DNA of 64,000 bases from Molanna angustata (GCA_963576475.1 OY754970.1:25913091-25977090); one strand, 5' to 3'; positions 1-12,568 are shown, counted from the first letter of the stretch. Notes: generated by a model from the letters alone, not told the origin. Translations and numbers: made by a program.

Positions 1-588
1 TATTGGGAGTAAGAATAGTGTTAATAGAAACGATAATACTTTATTAAAAAATTTATTACAAAGGTTTTTTACTGCCGAATCTATATACAAAACAAAAATA
101 TTTTGTATTGTTTAAGTCGAAATAAATAATGAGTATTGATCAATATCTATGTAATCCGTATACTTTCGGGTCAATTCAAATAATGAGGGGAGGTGTCTGT
201 CTGTCTGTATACATAAGTCCGAGTAAGCGTTTTAAACGACCCAATTGTCCCAAAAGGGAGCAGCAATTAATTCCTTGATAATATCGACGACGATTTGAAA
301 TAATTAGAAACTGGAGTGGAACGGGAATATTAAACTGAAATATCCAGGATAATGCTGAATCCCAATGCTAAAGAGCCCAAACAATAAGGTTTGGTCAAAT
401 TTTGAAAACGTAAATTATCAAATTATTAGAATAAATTTAATTACATTTACACAAGAATGAATTACATTTAATTTCATATCATTACGTATTTATAGATCTT
501 TAATTAGTAATGAACAAAATCATTGAAGCCGCACTAAAAATTAATTGAATTCATGATAAAATATCCATGAATTTAATGACAAATTTTA
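1..588. other. AT-rich non-coding stretch
   Basis: No coding signal, RNA gene or known repeat seen. A short GTCTGTCTGTCT run lies near 199. Confidence 0.5.
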
Positions 589-875
589 AACATCTCAATA
601 GAGACATAGACGGAATAATTCAGGAGAATCAGGAAATAAAGGCAACTATAGGGCTCACGACCTGCCATCGACTGGTTTACGTGATCACTTTATGCGCTTG
701 CGCTACGTTCACCAATTATGCCTTCCTACTGAGTTCCCGATCGATCCAATTTTTTGAAATTTCTATATATTTTAATTATGAAAATCTGTTCATATGAAAA
801 AAGCTGAAAAAAACACTATCGACATCTACGAATTAACGAAGAAACCTTTTTGTAACGCCATCTATTGAGAAATTA
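589..875 (+). repeat. Dispersed repeat family A, copy 1
   Basis: Starts with AACATCTCAATAGAGAC and ends with GCCATCTATTGAGAAATT. The core carries TTATGCGCTTGCGC followed by GTTCACCAATTATGCCTTC. Essentially the same order of blocks recurs at 34581-34862 (+) and, reversed, at 19779-20070. The two ends share an inverted TCTCAATAGA, so this may be a non-autonomous DNA element, but the class is inference. A 76-residue open frame inside it is not a gene: the frame is not kept in the other copies. Confidence 0.75.
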
Positions 876-991
876 TTTTTTTGTAAAAAATGAAAGCAAC
901 ACTCCTTATGCACGAGGTGACAATGCTTTCGCACAGATGACACCCCTGAACTGCGCCAGAATTATACGTAAATTTTTGCTTTTTTTACTTG

Positions 992-1045
992 CTTCTCAAT
1001 AGGAAGGTATAATTGGTAAACGTTGCGGGCATTAGGGGTAACTAA
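992..1045 (-). repeat. Family A fragment
   Basis: Reversed piece of family A (CTTCTCAATAGGAAGG, then AATTGGTAAACGTTGC). It faces copy 1 in opposite orientation about 115 bp away. Confidence 0.5.
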
Positions 1046-2261
1046 CGATCCAGATAAGAGGTATAATTAATTTCTAAAGAAAAATAGCGTTCATAGCAAT
1101 GTCTCGGGGATATAATCAATAAGACAATATAAAATTTACATTTAGCTTTGACGATTATTTAAAAACCTGTAGGTCACCTTAATTTCTAAAGCGTATTACA
1201 CTACCGTCATATCAAATCAGACTGTTTGATTGCAGCGGTAAAAACGCAAACCGCGGTTAGCATTCAAAAGTTTATAACATTCGCAACGGGGGCTACAATA
1301 AAACGATAGACTAAATGAACAATGTTTGAAGATCCCCGCGGCGAAGATGTCTTCTTGTAAAACCGCACGTAATATTTAAAGAAACTAGTTTAATTTCATT
1401 ACTACTCTAAATCATTTTACGTGAATTAAAATGACGTTCGGATATTTTTTAAGATAAACTAAACACGCCAATTTAAATCATCCATAAAATAAAGAATTCC
1501 GTATATTTATTAATGAACTCATGAATATTTATAAAAACATATATGAAACAAAAATAATCCAAACATCTTCATGATCAAAGGGAAATTTTTTAATTCACGA
1601 TTCAGATTACAGTGGATAAATTTTCAGTATAAATATTTGTAAATCAAGAAATAGGATTCAATTTAGAAAGTATTAAGAAAAGACTTAAAACAGATAATTC
1701 ACTTATTTTTAATATCCAGACCAACGCAAATGCTACATTTTTTTAATGATCTCGATTTATAAATATATCAACAAAGAATTTGATTTTACGGAGAATCTTG
1801 ATTTGAAATTCCTTATATTTTAACAGTACCTACGTCCAATTCAGTAACTTTTTGAGCTAAAATAAGAACGTTCTAAAAAAAATTGAATTAAGGTCATTTA
1901 AATTACAAAATTAGTGTACCGTAGGTAATAATTTAAACTCAAATTGTACAAATGGCGCGCCATGGCGCAGACTATGCATGCGTACTCATGTCATGTCGCC
2001 GTGACGTCGCCTAACCTAAAACTTCAATCTATCTGCACTGATATTCTTAGGTTTTTATTTAAAACATAACGCAACACGTGTAAATTATCCATTTTCATTT
2101 ATTTCCGTACACAACTGATGTTAAATTAACTAAAATATAATAAAAATAACTAGTTCGCTTCCAATTAGGTGTGAACTAAAATTAGGAACGTTTTGACAGT
2201 TGATTCGACTAAACTGTGGTTATGGAATAGGGAATTGAACCAATTCGTAACTTACTTGGAG
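1046..2261. other. Unassigned AT-rich stretch
   Basis: No supported gene. A short GC-richer patch with several CpGs (GGCGCGCCATGGCGC) lies near 1954-2010 and is followed by CCTAACCTAAAAC. This could be a regulatory patch, but nothing proves it. Confidence 0.4.
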
Positions 2262-2291
2262 TATGAGCGTTCCTAAATAGGAACGCTCATA
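2262..2291. repeat. Perfect 30-nt palindrome
   Basis: Two 14-nt arms (TATGAGCGTTCCTA and its complement) separated by AA. It would form a short hairpin. No element boundary or target duplication is obvious. Confidence 0.8.
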
Positions 2292-3047
2292 TTTCAGCGT
2301 TATAGAATATCAACTTGGACCAAGGGGAATAGGAAAGCGCCTTATTTATCCGAAAATTTCTTAAAAAGTTATAGAATCCGGCGTAGTGTGAGGTAACGAC
2401 AGTAAACAGTATAATATTTATCTACGTATATTTGATTTCAGGGTTCGATTACGAAGCATGGAACACAATGACTGGAGATCAGATATAAACAGAAAATAGC
2501 TTCGCGGTCAGCAAACAAAAACATTCTCAAGAGCACAGTACACACATTATTATGTCCAGAGTTCGTTTGGCCAATCGCCACTTAAAAATACATTTGTCAG
2601 GAGTGGAGTACGAAGATACTTGTCTTTGACCATCGCCCACTTTCAATAAACAATTCGACTACTGACGGTTCTAAACCAACACCATCGAGAACCTGATGTC
2701 GTAAAGAAATTTCAAAGTGATCAACATGTCCGTTAACAACCAATAAAATAAAATTATAATATAATTCTGGTTTGATCGTTTTGGTCGGCGATCAATTCTG
2801 AACTAGAAATTCAATAACATTAACGATAGTTGAACACGTTTTAATCTATATTTAATGCACATTAATCTATAACAAAGTACATATTGATGTAATAGAAATA
2901 CTCACTAAAAATAATAATACATTCATGTTTTGTGTATGTTTAAAACAACTGCGACGTAGATATATTTCTTTTCCAATCATAATTTATTTATATTTGAACA
3001 TCATCGTGGATGCCTCATGGTTCATTTAAATAAAGCTAATTTTCTTT
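2292..3047. other. Unassigned non-coding stretch
   Basis: Nothing recognised: no long frame, no repeat shared with the rest of the window. Confidence 0.4.
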
Positions 3048-3320
3048 GCTGTGAGGCACCGGCTTTGAATAGTTCTTCCACTTTTTTTCTATCATCATCG
3101 TATTTGAGTGTCCCGTAAGAGCTTGATAATCGAAAATACAACAAGCGAAATAACATCTCACAAAGTTCAGCAATGAGATTCATCACTCACCACTTGCCTT
3201 TTTCACTGAGACGAGAGTCTAGAGACGCATGTGTCGTGCTTCATATTAAAATGTAATGCACACCCGCACGCCTGTCGCTGTTTATCTCACATTGTTGGAT
3301 ATGGCGTGATGGCACGTATT
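3048..3320 (+). mobile_element. SINE-A copy 1 (near full length)
   Basis: Begins CTGTGAGGCACCGGC, like the copy at 44540. It passes through GTGTCCCGTAAGAGC and AACATCTCACAAAGTTCAGC and ends in ATATGGCGTGATGG. Five copies lie in this window (3048, 14605, 32472, 42735, 44540), all on the plus strand and differing at the 5' end, as expected for retroposed copies. The 3' end resembles the end of the RTE relic at 8808-9240. The head is not clearly tRNA-like to my eye. Confidence 0.75.
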
Positions 3321-5403
3321 TATGTAATTTTCACTTATTTGGACTTCATTTGAATAGACTGTTCAGTAGTTGATAAAGATTTTTATTCTACGAGTACAAG
3401 AAACAGTTTTAATCCACGTATGAGTAACAATGATCCTGAGCCTGTTTTAATTGTCGCCTCTGAGGATGTTGGTGTATCCGTCGAAAGCGCTCAAACTCAT
3501 TGAAACTCATACATAAACTACGTATTTAAACATGCTAATCGTCTGACTAAGTCTGACTGTCATTCGTTACTTTTAAGAATGGAACATAGTTCGTAAAATT
3601 GTTATAATAGGTTAATCAAGTGCTCTAAACAAAGTCGTCCTTTAGTTTCATATATTTGGGTTTAAGCTAAAAATTTAAATTCCCAAAAATAAAAAGATCG
3701 ATACAAGTTTATTCGTAATGATGTTAAATATAAACATTTCAAAAAATCGTTATAAATAAAATGATGTATGTATAAAAATACGCAATACGATCGTTATGCT
3801 GCACAAAAAAGTAATAGTCTTGAATAGTGATACAAATGATGAAACCGTTTATAACAATAACACAACAGTGAAGGAAAAAAATGTTAAGACATAATTTGAG
3901 CGTTGGTCGTTCATCTATCATAGGTAAACCCACAGATTACCAGACGTAATTGACATAAATACGATATTACTAACGTTTTTTTGGCACAAAAGCAAAACGC
4001 TATATTTACGGAATTAATGCTTCACAAATGTCTGAAGTAATCACAACATGCCGTGCCCGAGAAGTAGCCTAATATGTCTTCACATTAGAGAGACGAATAA
4101 CTTACAAGAGTTTTACTGCAAATGGCCGTACCTCGGGACGGAATAAAGAGAAAATAACAGAAAGACTGATAATCTTAATGCAACGAACACAATACTTACA
4201 AAAAGCAAAAAGAACTATTGGGGAAACATAATGGTAAAATATTTCTAATATTTTATTAAATTACAATACATACATATGTCAAAATACAGAAAAAGATGCA
4301 CAGTAAAAAAAACATATTAACATTTACCAGAGAACAAGCAGACAAGCAGCAGACGTGTGGAAAGGAGACATTTAAAAAAACAAAAGATAACATAATTATT
4401 GTCTATACAAAAATAAGTAAATATAATTTACAAATTAGTCAATTTGATTTTTTTAAGTTAGTTTTGTTATATTTTTCTTTTGAATTCATTATATTCAGTT
4501 GCCATTCTCAAATCTGTTTCAAGTTGGTTGAACCACACCACCGCTGTAGGTACGTGTAGTAATGCTGTGCAAAACTTGTATGTGTTAACGGGGTACACAA
4601 TTGACCCACTATGTTAGGTATATTGATTATTATTAAAGTAGGTAGAAGCCTAAAAAATGAAGATATAAAATTATTTGATTCACTGTACAAAAAGTTCGAC
4701 AAGGGAGCGCGATATTATCGTGACTGTTCAATCTATATTAGGTACATTAAGCAATAATGAATGAATAAAAAATGTAAATATAGGAATGATTCAATGTATG
4801 CAAATAATAAGGTTTTATTGCATTAAGTGCAATTAAATTAAAATATTTGATAAACAAAGTCAAAAGTTGGAGTTGGAGAGACTAATAACAAAATAAAAAA
4901 GCTACGAATAGTTTTGGAATAAAACACAAAACTTTATCCTCAAAAGGTTATCTTTTTGGCAAAAGAGATGATTAAAAAACTTATGAGAATAGGTGAATGG
5001 AAGGATTTATGTGAATTAAGATCAATTTGATACCGAATAAAACCAATTACTGTTTTAGCCTTTCCTGAAAATACAAAAGTAATGACATTTGAAATATACA
5101 TTTCAACGTATTTAATTGCAAGGTCTAATTGTGAAAATAGTAAATCAATTAGGTATGTTTTTGTTGCATTCGTGATACAAGTATGTATATTATCTAAATA
5201 TCTTTGAGATAAAATTAAATTGAATTGAAGAAACCACTTTAAAAAACAACACATTCAAACAGAAACCATACCAGATGAATGACTCTTTGGTGTTGTTATC
5301 ACGCAAATGTCCAGAGAAGTGATTTTTTCTCACGCAGGGAACAAGAGGAGTCTTTACTCTGGATGCAGCTGCTAATGAATTCAGAAGCTAATGAAAGAGA
5401 TAT
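3321..5403. other. Unassigned AT-rich stretch
   Basis: Several short open frames up to about 100 codons are present, but none shows a recognisable domain or coding-like composition. At 3460-3492 there is a CTGAGGA ... CGAAAGC motif treated separately as a possible ribozyme-like relic. Confidence 0.4.
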
Positions 5404-5431
5404 GTGCGTGTGTGTGTGTGTGTGTGTGTGG
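5404..5431. repeat. (GT)n microsatellite
   Basis: Uninterrupted GT dinucleotide run of about 13 units. Confidence 0.95.
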
Positions 5432-5739
5432 GCCAGACGGACGGATGGATGTGAACTCTACTGAGAAATGTAAAGAGAATATGCACTGACATCGGCCAAC
5501 ACTGAATCGCTTCTTTTCATGAGTGGGTGGAAGTTAACCGTTGGTAATTTTGTGATAATTGAAGCATTATTTTTATAGCCGAGTCAAAAGCGGCTGAAAA
5601 ATGATTTAAAATAGCAAGTAAGATACAAGAAACAATTTCATTCTAAATATACTCGAATATTTTTTTTATTTAGTACACGCAGAACGTAAAGGAGTTTATG
5701 GCGTTAAATATACCGTATGACAATCATTCTTTTTCGGTC

Positions 5740-6440
5740 TTATTATTATTAGTTAGGAGTGGGGCCCTACGCTCCCGCACTGCGACCATGTTTGATATAT
5801 TATGAACCTCCCTTTAGGGCTGTCATTTCAATAGCAGTTCGGTTTCTTGGATAAAGTCCCATATTTTGCAAATTGAGATGCCTCCATTACAATGTGTCTG
5901 TGTCTGGAGGCTGTTTCTTCCTCTTATTGACACCTCCTAAAATTTGGTTCATCAGCGATCCCCATTATGTAATGGTGTCTTTTCAGATGACAGTGGCCAG
6001 TGAATAATCCAGTCATTGCTTTTAATTGTTCTCTGCTAAGATTTAGCAGCTTTCTTGTCCTTTTTTTTAGAAGGCCCTTCGATGAATTCCTTCGCCCGTC
6101 GTGATCCACAACTGGCCTTCCAGAATTCACTATTCTGAATTGTTATCCAGTCTTTAATTGATATTTTAATCATAGTTGCAGATATGCCAACTGCTGGTTC
6201 AGGTCCTATGAAAGGTAGCCCTGATCCATTTTTGGCTAGCTTATCTGCTCTATCGTTTCCCTCTAAACCTTTATGACCAGGTACCCATACTAGATTATTG
6301 TGTTTCCCTAGTCTTTCAAGGTACATTAGACAGTCCCATATCAGTTTTGATATAACCTGGTATGATTCTAGAGCCTTAAGGGCTGCCTGGCTATCTGATA
6401 AAATATAAATGTTTCCTTTTTCGGTTCTTCTCAACTCAGT
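5740..6440 (-). pseudogene. LINE relic with RNase H domain
   Basis: Minus-strand remnant of a non-LTR retrotransposon ORF2 C-terminus. The 6434-6036 frame has the RNase H hallmarks ILSDSQAALKAL (an active-site Asp) and WVPGHKGLEGNDRADKLA (the conserved His and the GNDRAD Asp). A second frame continues with LKAMTGLFTGHCHLKRH and PNFRRCQ, the usual stretch after RNase H in such LINEs, so at least one frameshift separates them; a third frame continues EEETASRH. The 3' end near 5740 carries a short (AAT)n tail on the minus strand. The reverse transcriptase part is missing (5' truncation). Clade not fixed: LOA, R1 and I-like elements all carry RNase H. Confidence 0.8.
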
Positions 6441-6544
6441 GATTACAGGTCAGTCACTGAGTATGTTATAAAAAAAATAACCTTGTCTTCCTACTATGTC
6501 ACGATCTCGATGTCTTTTTACCTCTTAAGTCATATTCCCTCTTG

Positions 6545-6660
6545 TCGTCCTTCGTGGCTCAGATATCTGACTCGTGAGGTCTAGATCCAATTTTCAGTGG
6601 GGACAAAGTTTTTCGGTGTTTTCAGACTGGATTTGTGAGACGATTAACATCAAGAAGATT
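6545..6660 (+). mobile_element. SINE-C (tRNA-derived) fragment
   Basis: CCTTCGTGGCTCAG followed by ATATCTGACTCG matches the tRNA-like head of the copy at 32270-32450 (GTGGCTCAG is a box A-like sequence). Downstream TTTTCAGACTGGAT also matches that copy. Internal deletions make it non-functional. Confidence 0.55.
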
Positions 6661-8807
6661 AACATAAAATCTATAAATCGTGGAAACTTGTTATAAAGTG
6701 CGTGTTTACTACAGTATATATTTTGTCCCCAAATTGCGGTAATCAGAGATAAAAAAATAAACTTATAAGAAATTAATCGTTATGAATTTTATTTAATATT
6801 TTATTGAGTCATAAAAGTCGGGTTCAGCTACAGGTTCAACACAATGAAATAGTTTATGGTATAATGATGTATTTTGACAGAAACATTCGCCAACAAAAGA
6901 ATTATGTATACATATAAAAAACACACATAAAACGGAATTCAATTATAAGAGTGGATGTTTGTGTATATAGAAAAACATTATTTTCTTTGCCGTCTAAATA
7001 ATAATATTAATCAATATTTAAAACGTGTTGTTTTGTCTCGCCGTTGTAGGTGTGAATAGAGAAGAAGTGTCGTGTTTTCGATAAAATATTATTACAAAAT
7101 GATAATTGTAATAGAAAAATAAATAAAAAAAGCCACAAGGCGTTGAATGCTTGTGTATGTAAGATTCTAAACGAGGATTAATGTCTTTTCACAGCATGAC
7201 TGAGAAGTGGGTACTCGAAGATGCCAGTTTTGATAAGAACATTCGAACGAAATAATAAAAAAAAATGACAAATTACTATTGTAATACATATCATACCTTT
7301 AAATACAACTGTATAAAAATACACATTTCATAAACTACAATAGTCACTTCACTTGTCACCCTAAGTTCTGAAAGAATAAGTCCTGTCGAAACCGGTCATA
7401 TCAAATAAGTATTCGTCAATTAAAAAAAGTAAAATTTTTGTAATAAAAAAATGTCAAGCAAATGATTTTAATTTCAATAAAATGTCAGTATCTACGTACA
7501 CTATTTTTTTCCATTTCTCAAAACGCATAAAATGCGTGTACTAAGTACATGCAGTAACGATTCAATAACACGAAAACTTAACACAAATTACATAAAATCA
7601 ACAATATTATAATAATCATAAAAAGCATCAAAATAAATAGTTATATTATACCCCCGTGAATTATATTGACCCTTTTCTATTATCTTTTTTTATTATTTCT
7701 TTTACCAAGCTGCTCATGATTTTACTCTCTTCGTCCGTTGGAAGTTCATTGAAAAAAATGTTCTGCCATGAACAATAATGATAAATTAAGATGATGAACG
7801 TGAATAATAATGAATGCAAAAATGTTTAAGTGAATTCACTAGGTACTAAACTTGTACATCCAATGATCCATTCATTTTGTCAAAAATGCTTTCAATTATT
7901 CCGATATTCAATCTAATTTGCATGGTCAAATCGATTTTCCTTTTTCATTCCAATCCGTTTAAAATACTTTGCAAAAAATTATTTTTGTTATTGATAATGA
8001 TTTACATACGACAAACTCAATGACAAAAGAGATATTTATATAAAACTTTATGAAACAGCTAAGTTGATATAGCCGATATTTAGATAAAATCTTCGCGAGA
8101 ACTTAAAATATATATGTGATTATTTTATGTTTTATATTAGAGAAAAGCTCTCGCAAGCACGAAAGGGTAAGTTAAATCGAATAAAAACATTTGGCGTGAT
8201 TAATGCCGACATTGAAAGAACATGGTAAGTTCTCCTTATGATTTATATCGAGACAAATGCTATCATTCGTCATAGGATCAAAATCTATAGACTGGAACAA
8301 AGAAACGCTTTGTCGGATAAAAAAACACACGCTTAGATAGTAAATATGATTTCTGTGATGTTTGTATACAGAGAAAGATCGAAAACATTTTATTCAAACA
8401 CAAAAGTCCCTTGTAATTGAATGATTAGATGATCTAGTCAATAGTGAAGTATCCGGTTATAATATGAAATAGAAAGCTCATTAAGTGGAAGATTAATATT
8501 ACACGTTGGATAAATCAACACAAAATACAATATTATTTATTTTGAATTTAATTTAATCATTCGTGCATATTTTTATTCAAATTTAAGTAATAATGGGTTC
8601 AATTCTGAAAATGTATTAAAAGTTTAATGAAATTTAAAAATAATTCATTTTATGATTTTTTTTAATAAAACACTGGTGTATAATAAAATTGGATATAGTT
8701 AAAAGCGATAGTTCTGGTGAACTCATTTTTGTTTTTAAATATTTAAATGCTGTTAATCTACTAGGAAATCTACTAGGTTAATCTAGGAAGGACTCAGGAA
8801 AGAAGAA
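6661..8807. other. Unassigned AT-rich stretch
   Basis: More than 2 kb with no supported feature. Only low-complexity A/T runs and no frame above 60 codons. Confidence 0.45.
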
Positions 8808-9240
8808 TATACATACATACATACATACCATCACGCCATGTCCCTTGCGGGGTAGGCAGAGAGAACCGAACGCCACATTTTTCTATCCTGGCACGCATCC
8901 CTCGCCTCGTCCACATTCATGCATCGTCTCATACATGTTCGTCTATTGCTCACACTTCTAACATTTCCGTCTTTCAAAATTTCGTTCACATGGTCGTGCC
9001 ATCCCTTTCTTGGGCGTCCCCGACCTCTCATTCCATTCCTTTCCGCTCTGTATATTTTCTTCGTCAGGCGCTCCTCATTCATTCTCCCCATGTGACCAAA
9101 CCATCTCAATGTGTTCACTTTCATTCACATTCTAGTAATGACATCTTTCTTAATCCTACATTCTTTCCTTATATCCTCGTTTCTTACCCGGTCATACATC
9201 GTTCTATTACAAATCCTTCTTAACGATCTCATCAGAAGAA
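8808..9240 (-). pseudogene. RTE-type LINE 3' end (relic)
   Basis: Minus strand encodes the C-terminal end of an RTE-like reverse transcriptase protein: MYDRVRNEDIRKECRIK, then one in-frame TGA (9125-9127), then LRWFGHMGRMNEERLTKKIY, GRGRPRKGWHDHV and WRSVLSAYPARDMA before the stop. The 3' end passes straight into a (GTAT)n microsatellite (8808-8829), typical of RTE 3' tails. The rest of the element is absent. A second copy of the last 60 bp lies at 55252-55310. The last 20 bp before the microsatellite match the tails of SINE-A. Confidence 0.85.
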
Positions 9241-10513
9241 TATATGGACCCGAAATGAGATTATAAAGATGACAGGATAAGAAAAGAGAGCACAAGGACA
9301 GAATTAATATGAGGCGATGAAATAAATTATTACCACAATGAAAATAAATGCATTGAATACTTGAGCTGTGTAAAAACCATGACACATATGAAAAAAAAAT
9401 TAGGAATTAAGTCCATGATATCATCGCTGTAGCACATCCATAAATAATACTAAATTAGTTTAACAAACAATAGCTCATCACACCAAATGGTAAACCAACA
9501 TTTCCATAAAGTCACATCACAACATCGCCGTGCCTGTTCTTAAATTATATTCATCAGCAAATTAGACACAGTATAGGTATAATATGTAAAAATACACACA
9601 CTGTTGATCATTCAACCATTGACAATCCATCAATGATTGTCAAGATCTCAACCGCGCTGTAATGATTTGCCTAGACGAGTATGGTTCATCATCGATACCT
9701 TGATAGCAGCAGTCTCGTCTACCTGAACCACATAAAGGAAGAATGAGTTATTAATGATTTCGCATGATGGAGATGACTCCATTGATGACCTCCGGCGTTG
9801 GATTATAAATCAGACATCTGAATGAACTGGAGTGAGGTTTTCAACATGATACGTATATAATTAATTATGTTTTAAGTTGGGCGAAACACTTTTGAAATGT
9901 ACATCAGATAAAACATACCGTACATTGGTACTCTCGAGAGTGCACACAGCCAAATAGTTGTGTGTGTGATTAATTGAAATGGATATATCATCCGCCTACA
10001 GAATAAACCACTAATTGTGGATCGTTGTTGTATTACTCTTATTGTTATTATAACGTTACAAGTGTTCAATTGATAAATTTTATATCACTCCAACTATTTA
10101 TCAACGTAGGTACTTATCATTTAGAAGAACAAATTGCAGTGAAGCACCGGCTTAATAATAACACACCACAGATGGTATCAATACACACCGCCAGCAGTAA
10201 CAGAAAAAGACAACTACAAATTATACTGGAATAGACACATTATCACAAATAGAACAAATCTTCACGACAGTCCAGACATTACTCTAATTAAAAAATACAT
10301 AGGCACACATATCTAATAATCGACAAATACATTCCTTGATATTCGCATCCAAGATAGATGTCCTGACTGCGTAATATCAAGGAATGGGCGGGCAGCACAG
10401 GACAAAGAGGGATTCGCCAGAGTAATCGCCAAAATCGGGGGTTGCTGACAGGGCAAAAAAAGATAAAAGACAGAGCAACAAAATGAAGAAATTAAGCACA
10501 AATGCTTCTGCTA
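9241..10513. other. Non-coding stretch with two hairpins
   Basis: No gene seen. 9619-9643 is an inverted repeat (TTGACAATC / GATTGTCAA). 10330-10386 has 14-bp arms (CATTCCTTGATATT and its complement) extended by CGCA/TGCG around a roughly 20-nt loop. At 10136 GTGAAGCACCGGCTTA resembles the SINE-A head, possibly a stub. Confidence 0.45.
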
Positions 10514-10602
10514 TAGGTGAAAGAAATCGGTCGTGGCAGGGTACGAACTCGCCACCACTGGATTACTAACCCAGCGCGCTAACCGCTCTGCCACCATCCA
10601 AC
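10514..10602 (-). mobile_element. SINE-B (tRNA-Thr-like head), minus
   Basis: On the minus strand: GGTGGCAGAGCGGTTAGCGC (box A-like), an anticodon arm CTGGG-TTAGTAA-TCCAG whose middle triplet is AGT, then GCGAGTTCGTACCC (box B-like) and CCGATTTC. The same string recurs at 42255, 50110 and 58432. Because T and acceptor stems do not pair well and the copies share a non-tRNA tail, this is a tRNA-derived SINE, not a working tRNA gene. Confidence 0.7.
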
Positions 10603-10611
10603 TAAATTTGA

Positions 10612-10870
10612 TTATTTATTTATTTTTTACGTCATGTACAATGGGGGGAATATTGCCATAAGGCTATTTCTTCCAAACAACCAAAGCAACGTGAGGCCAT
10701 AAATAGTGGAATGGTAGGTACATTAAATTTATATCAAAAACAAACATAAAGATAAACACGTAACATTATTAAATGTAAAATCACAGTAACAAAGAAAGGA
10801 GGGAAATAGAGGTTGTGAGATGTGTGAGGATGGGAAGGAATGTCAATTAAGAGTTATTAGACAGGTATAA
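10612..10870 (-). mobile_element. LINE 3' UTR/tail (hairpin family)
   Basis: Minus-strand LINE 3' end: GAAATAGCCTTATGGCAATA ends in a short hairpin (GCC-TTAT-GGC), followed by a TAAATAAATAA tail. The purine-rich stretch GAAAGGAGGGAAATAGAGG upstream of it resembles those at 11650 and 29905. No coding part survives. Confidence 0.55.
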
Positions 10871-11569
10871 AGAAAATGAATTGATTGAGTCAAAAGTATG
10901 ATAATATTTTATATACAAATAGTTACATAAATATTATCACAGATGTTTTAAGTTATAAAATATATCGGTTATTTATCGAATTTCTACAAACAAACGCGAA
11001 CGGCATTTTATTTCATCGTGATAATTTAATCTATCTAAACGTTTCTGCAAATAATATACTACATTCAATTCATAAATTAACAGTTCAGCTTCACCCAAAG
11101 CATCGCACAAACCAAATATGTATTTATATTATGATCGTTCGTTATTTCCACAGTTTATGGTTTGACAATAATCTGGACTCGCTCCAAGTGTAACGAACAC
11201 AATGGCCATTTATCATAAAGTTAAAACGACAACAGAACTTCGTGTTGTAAAGAGCGAATTTTGACATAGTTCTCGAAAGCTGCCACGGAACCAAGGGGCG
11301 TGTGCCTGTTATGGCAGAAACTGATAACCGACCATAAACCAAATAGTATTGGTCAATTCGGTTTCGTTTGTACCTCCATACTTACATAGTCGAAATACAA
11401 TTTTTAACAAATAAGTTGCAATAATGTCGGAGATTTTTTATTACCTTTTAAGAATGTCTGAATATCTGTATGGTCTCTAGTATGGTAGAAGTTAAATGAT
11501 GAAAAATTAGTTTAAACGCCTTATTTACGAAATACTATCACGGAAATTTTTTTTTAAACTTTTTAAGCA
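10871..11569. other. Unassigned non-coding stretch
   Basis: A 102-codon frame (10885-11193, +) shows no domain and is AT-biased; I do not call it. Nothing else recognised. Confidence 0.4.
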
Positions 11570-11770
11570 CATGTACACAATGGCGGGCTTATTGCCAAAT
11601 GGCATTATCTTCCAACCATATGAATAAAATATAAATACATATAAAACAATAAAAAAACGGAGGGGCAGGATAGGGGGGGGGGACCAGGATAGGATAAGGA
11701 GACAAAGTGTTATGTCTAAAGAAACGATTCCTCAGATTGTCCATTGTATCTTTAAATAAATACTTTTCTA
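11570..11770 (-). mobile_element. LINE 3' UTR/tail (hairpin family)
   Basis: Minus strand carries TGCCATTTGGCAATAAGCCC, then CGCCATTGTGTACATG. Its hairpin (TGCC-ATT-GGCA) and order match 10640, 29745 and 43265. The upstream purine-rich run at 11655-11705 matches the same family. 5'-truncated, no ORF. Confidence 0.6.
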
Positions 11771-11874
11771 TTACGTAATTATGTTCAGATCAACAGAATG
11801 GTGATGACAATAAAAGTGCAAAAGGGATCTATGTATATATTTTAAAGTATTAATTATGATTATTAGATAGCTGT

Positions 11875-12568
11875 TTAAGAGGGTGACTGCTGCCAACGTA
11901 CCTATTTTTTCAATTTGATATACCATCATTATTACTAAACGAATCATTTTGAAAAAAATAACCTATGTAGATGGTTTGGATATTAATAAAGAGAAATATA
12001 CATTAACTTTTTTATTATGTTCTGTATATATTCTTGTAGGAAAATAATAAGCATACCCCGATTTTAGACATTTATCTTAAATATCTAAAAAAATATAAGG
12101 TATAGAGCAATATTTTTTTTTATAATTTAAAGAAGAATAAAATACCTGGAAAAATATGATATGACGTTGCATTAACGCATCAGGTTAAGTAAAAAAACCA
12201 AAAAAACTTTTATTACGCAATGGCGCTGAATGGAAAATAAATGTTTTTTAGGTTTATTTACTAAACCTGAAGCATTAATGCAACGTCACATCATATTTTT
12301 CTAGATATTTTTGTCTTCTTTAATTTAAAAAAAATATATTACTCTACGCCTTAGAGTTTATTAAAAATATGTGATAAACGTTTAAAATCGGGGTATGCCA
12401 TTATTTTTCTACAAGAATTTATACAGAACATTATCAAAAAGTTAAGGTATATTTTTGTTTATTAATATCCAAACTATCTAAATTATTTTTTTCAAAACGA
12501 TTTGATAAGAAATAATGATGGTATATCAAATTGAAAAATAGGTACGTTGGCAGCAGTCCCCCCCTTAA
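11875..12568. mobile_element. TTAA-flanked long inverted-repeat element
   Basis: A 686-bp element (11879-12564) made almost only of two inverted arms of about 310 bp around a spacer of roughly 50 bp. Outer ends read GAGGGTGACTGCTGCCAACG on the left and, reversed, GGGGGGGACTGCTGCCAACG on the right. TTAA sits directly outside both ends (11875-11878 and 12565-12568), the target duplication used by piggyBac-type transposases. Arms differ at scattered positions (by eye roughly 10-15%), so the insertion is old or the arms drifted. There is no transposase ORF. Best call: non-autonomous foldback/MITE; piggyBac relationship is inferred from TTAA alone. Confidence 0.8.
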
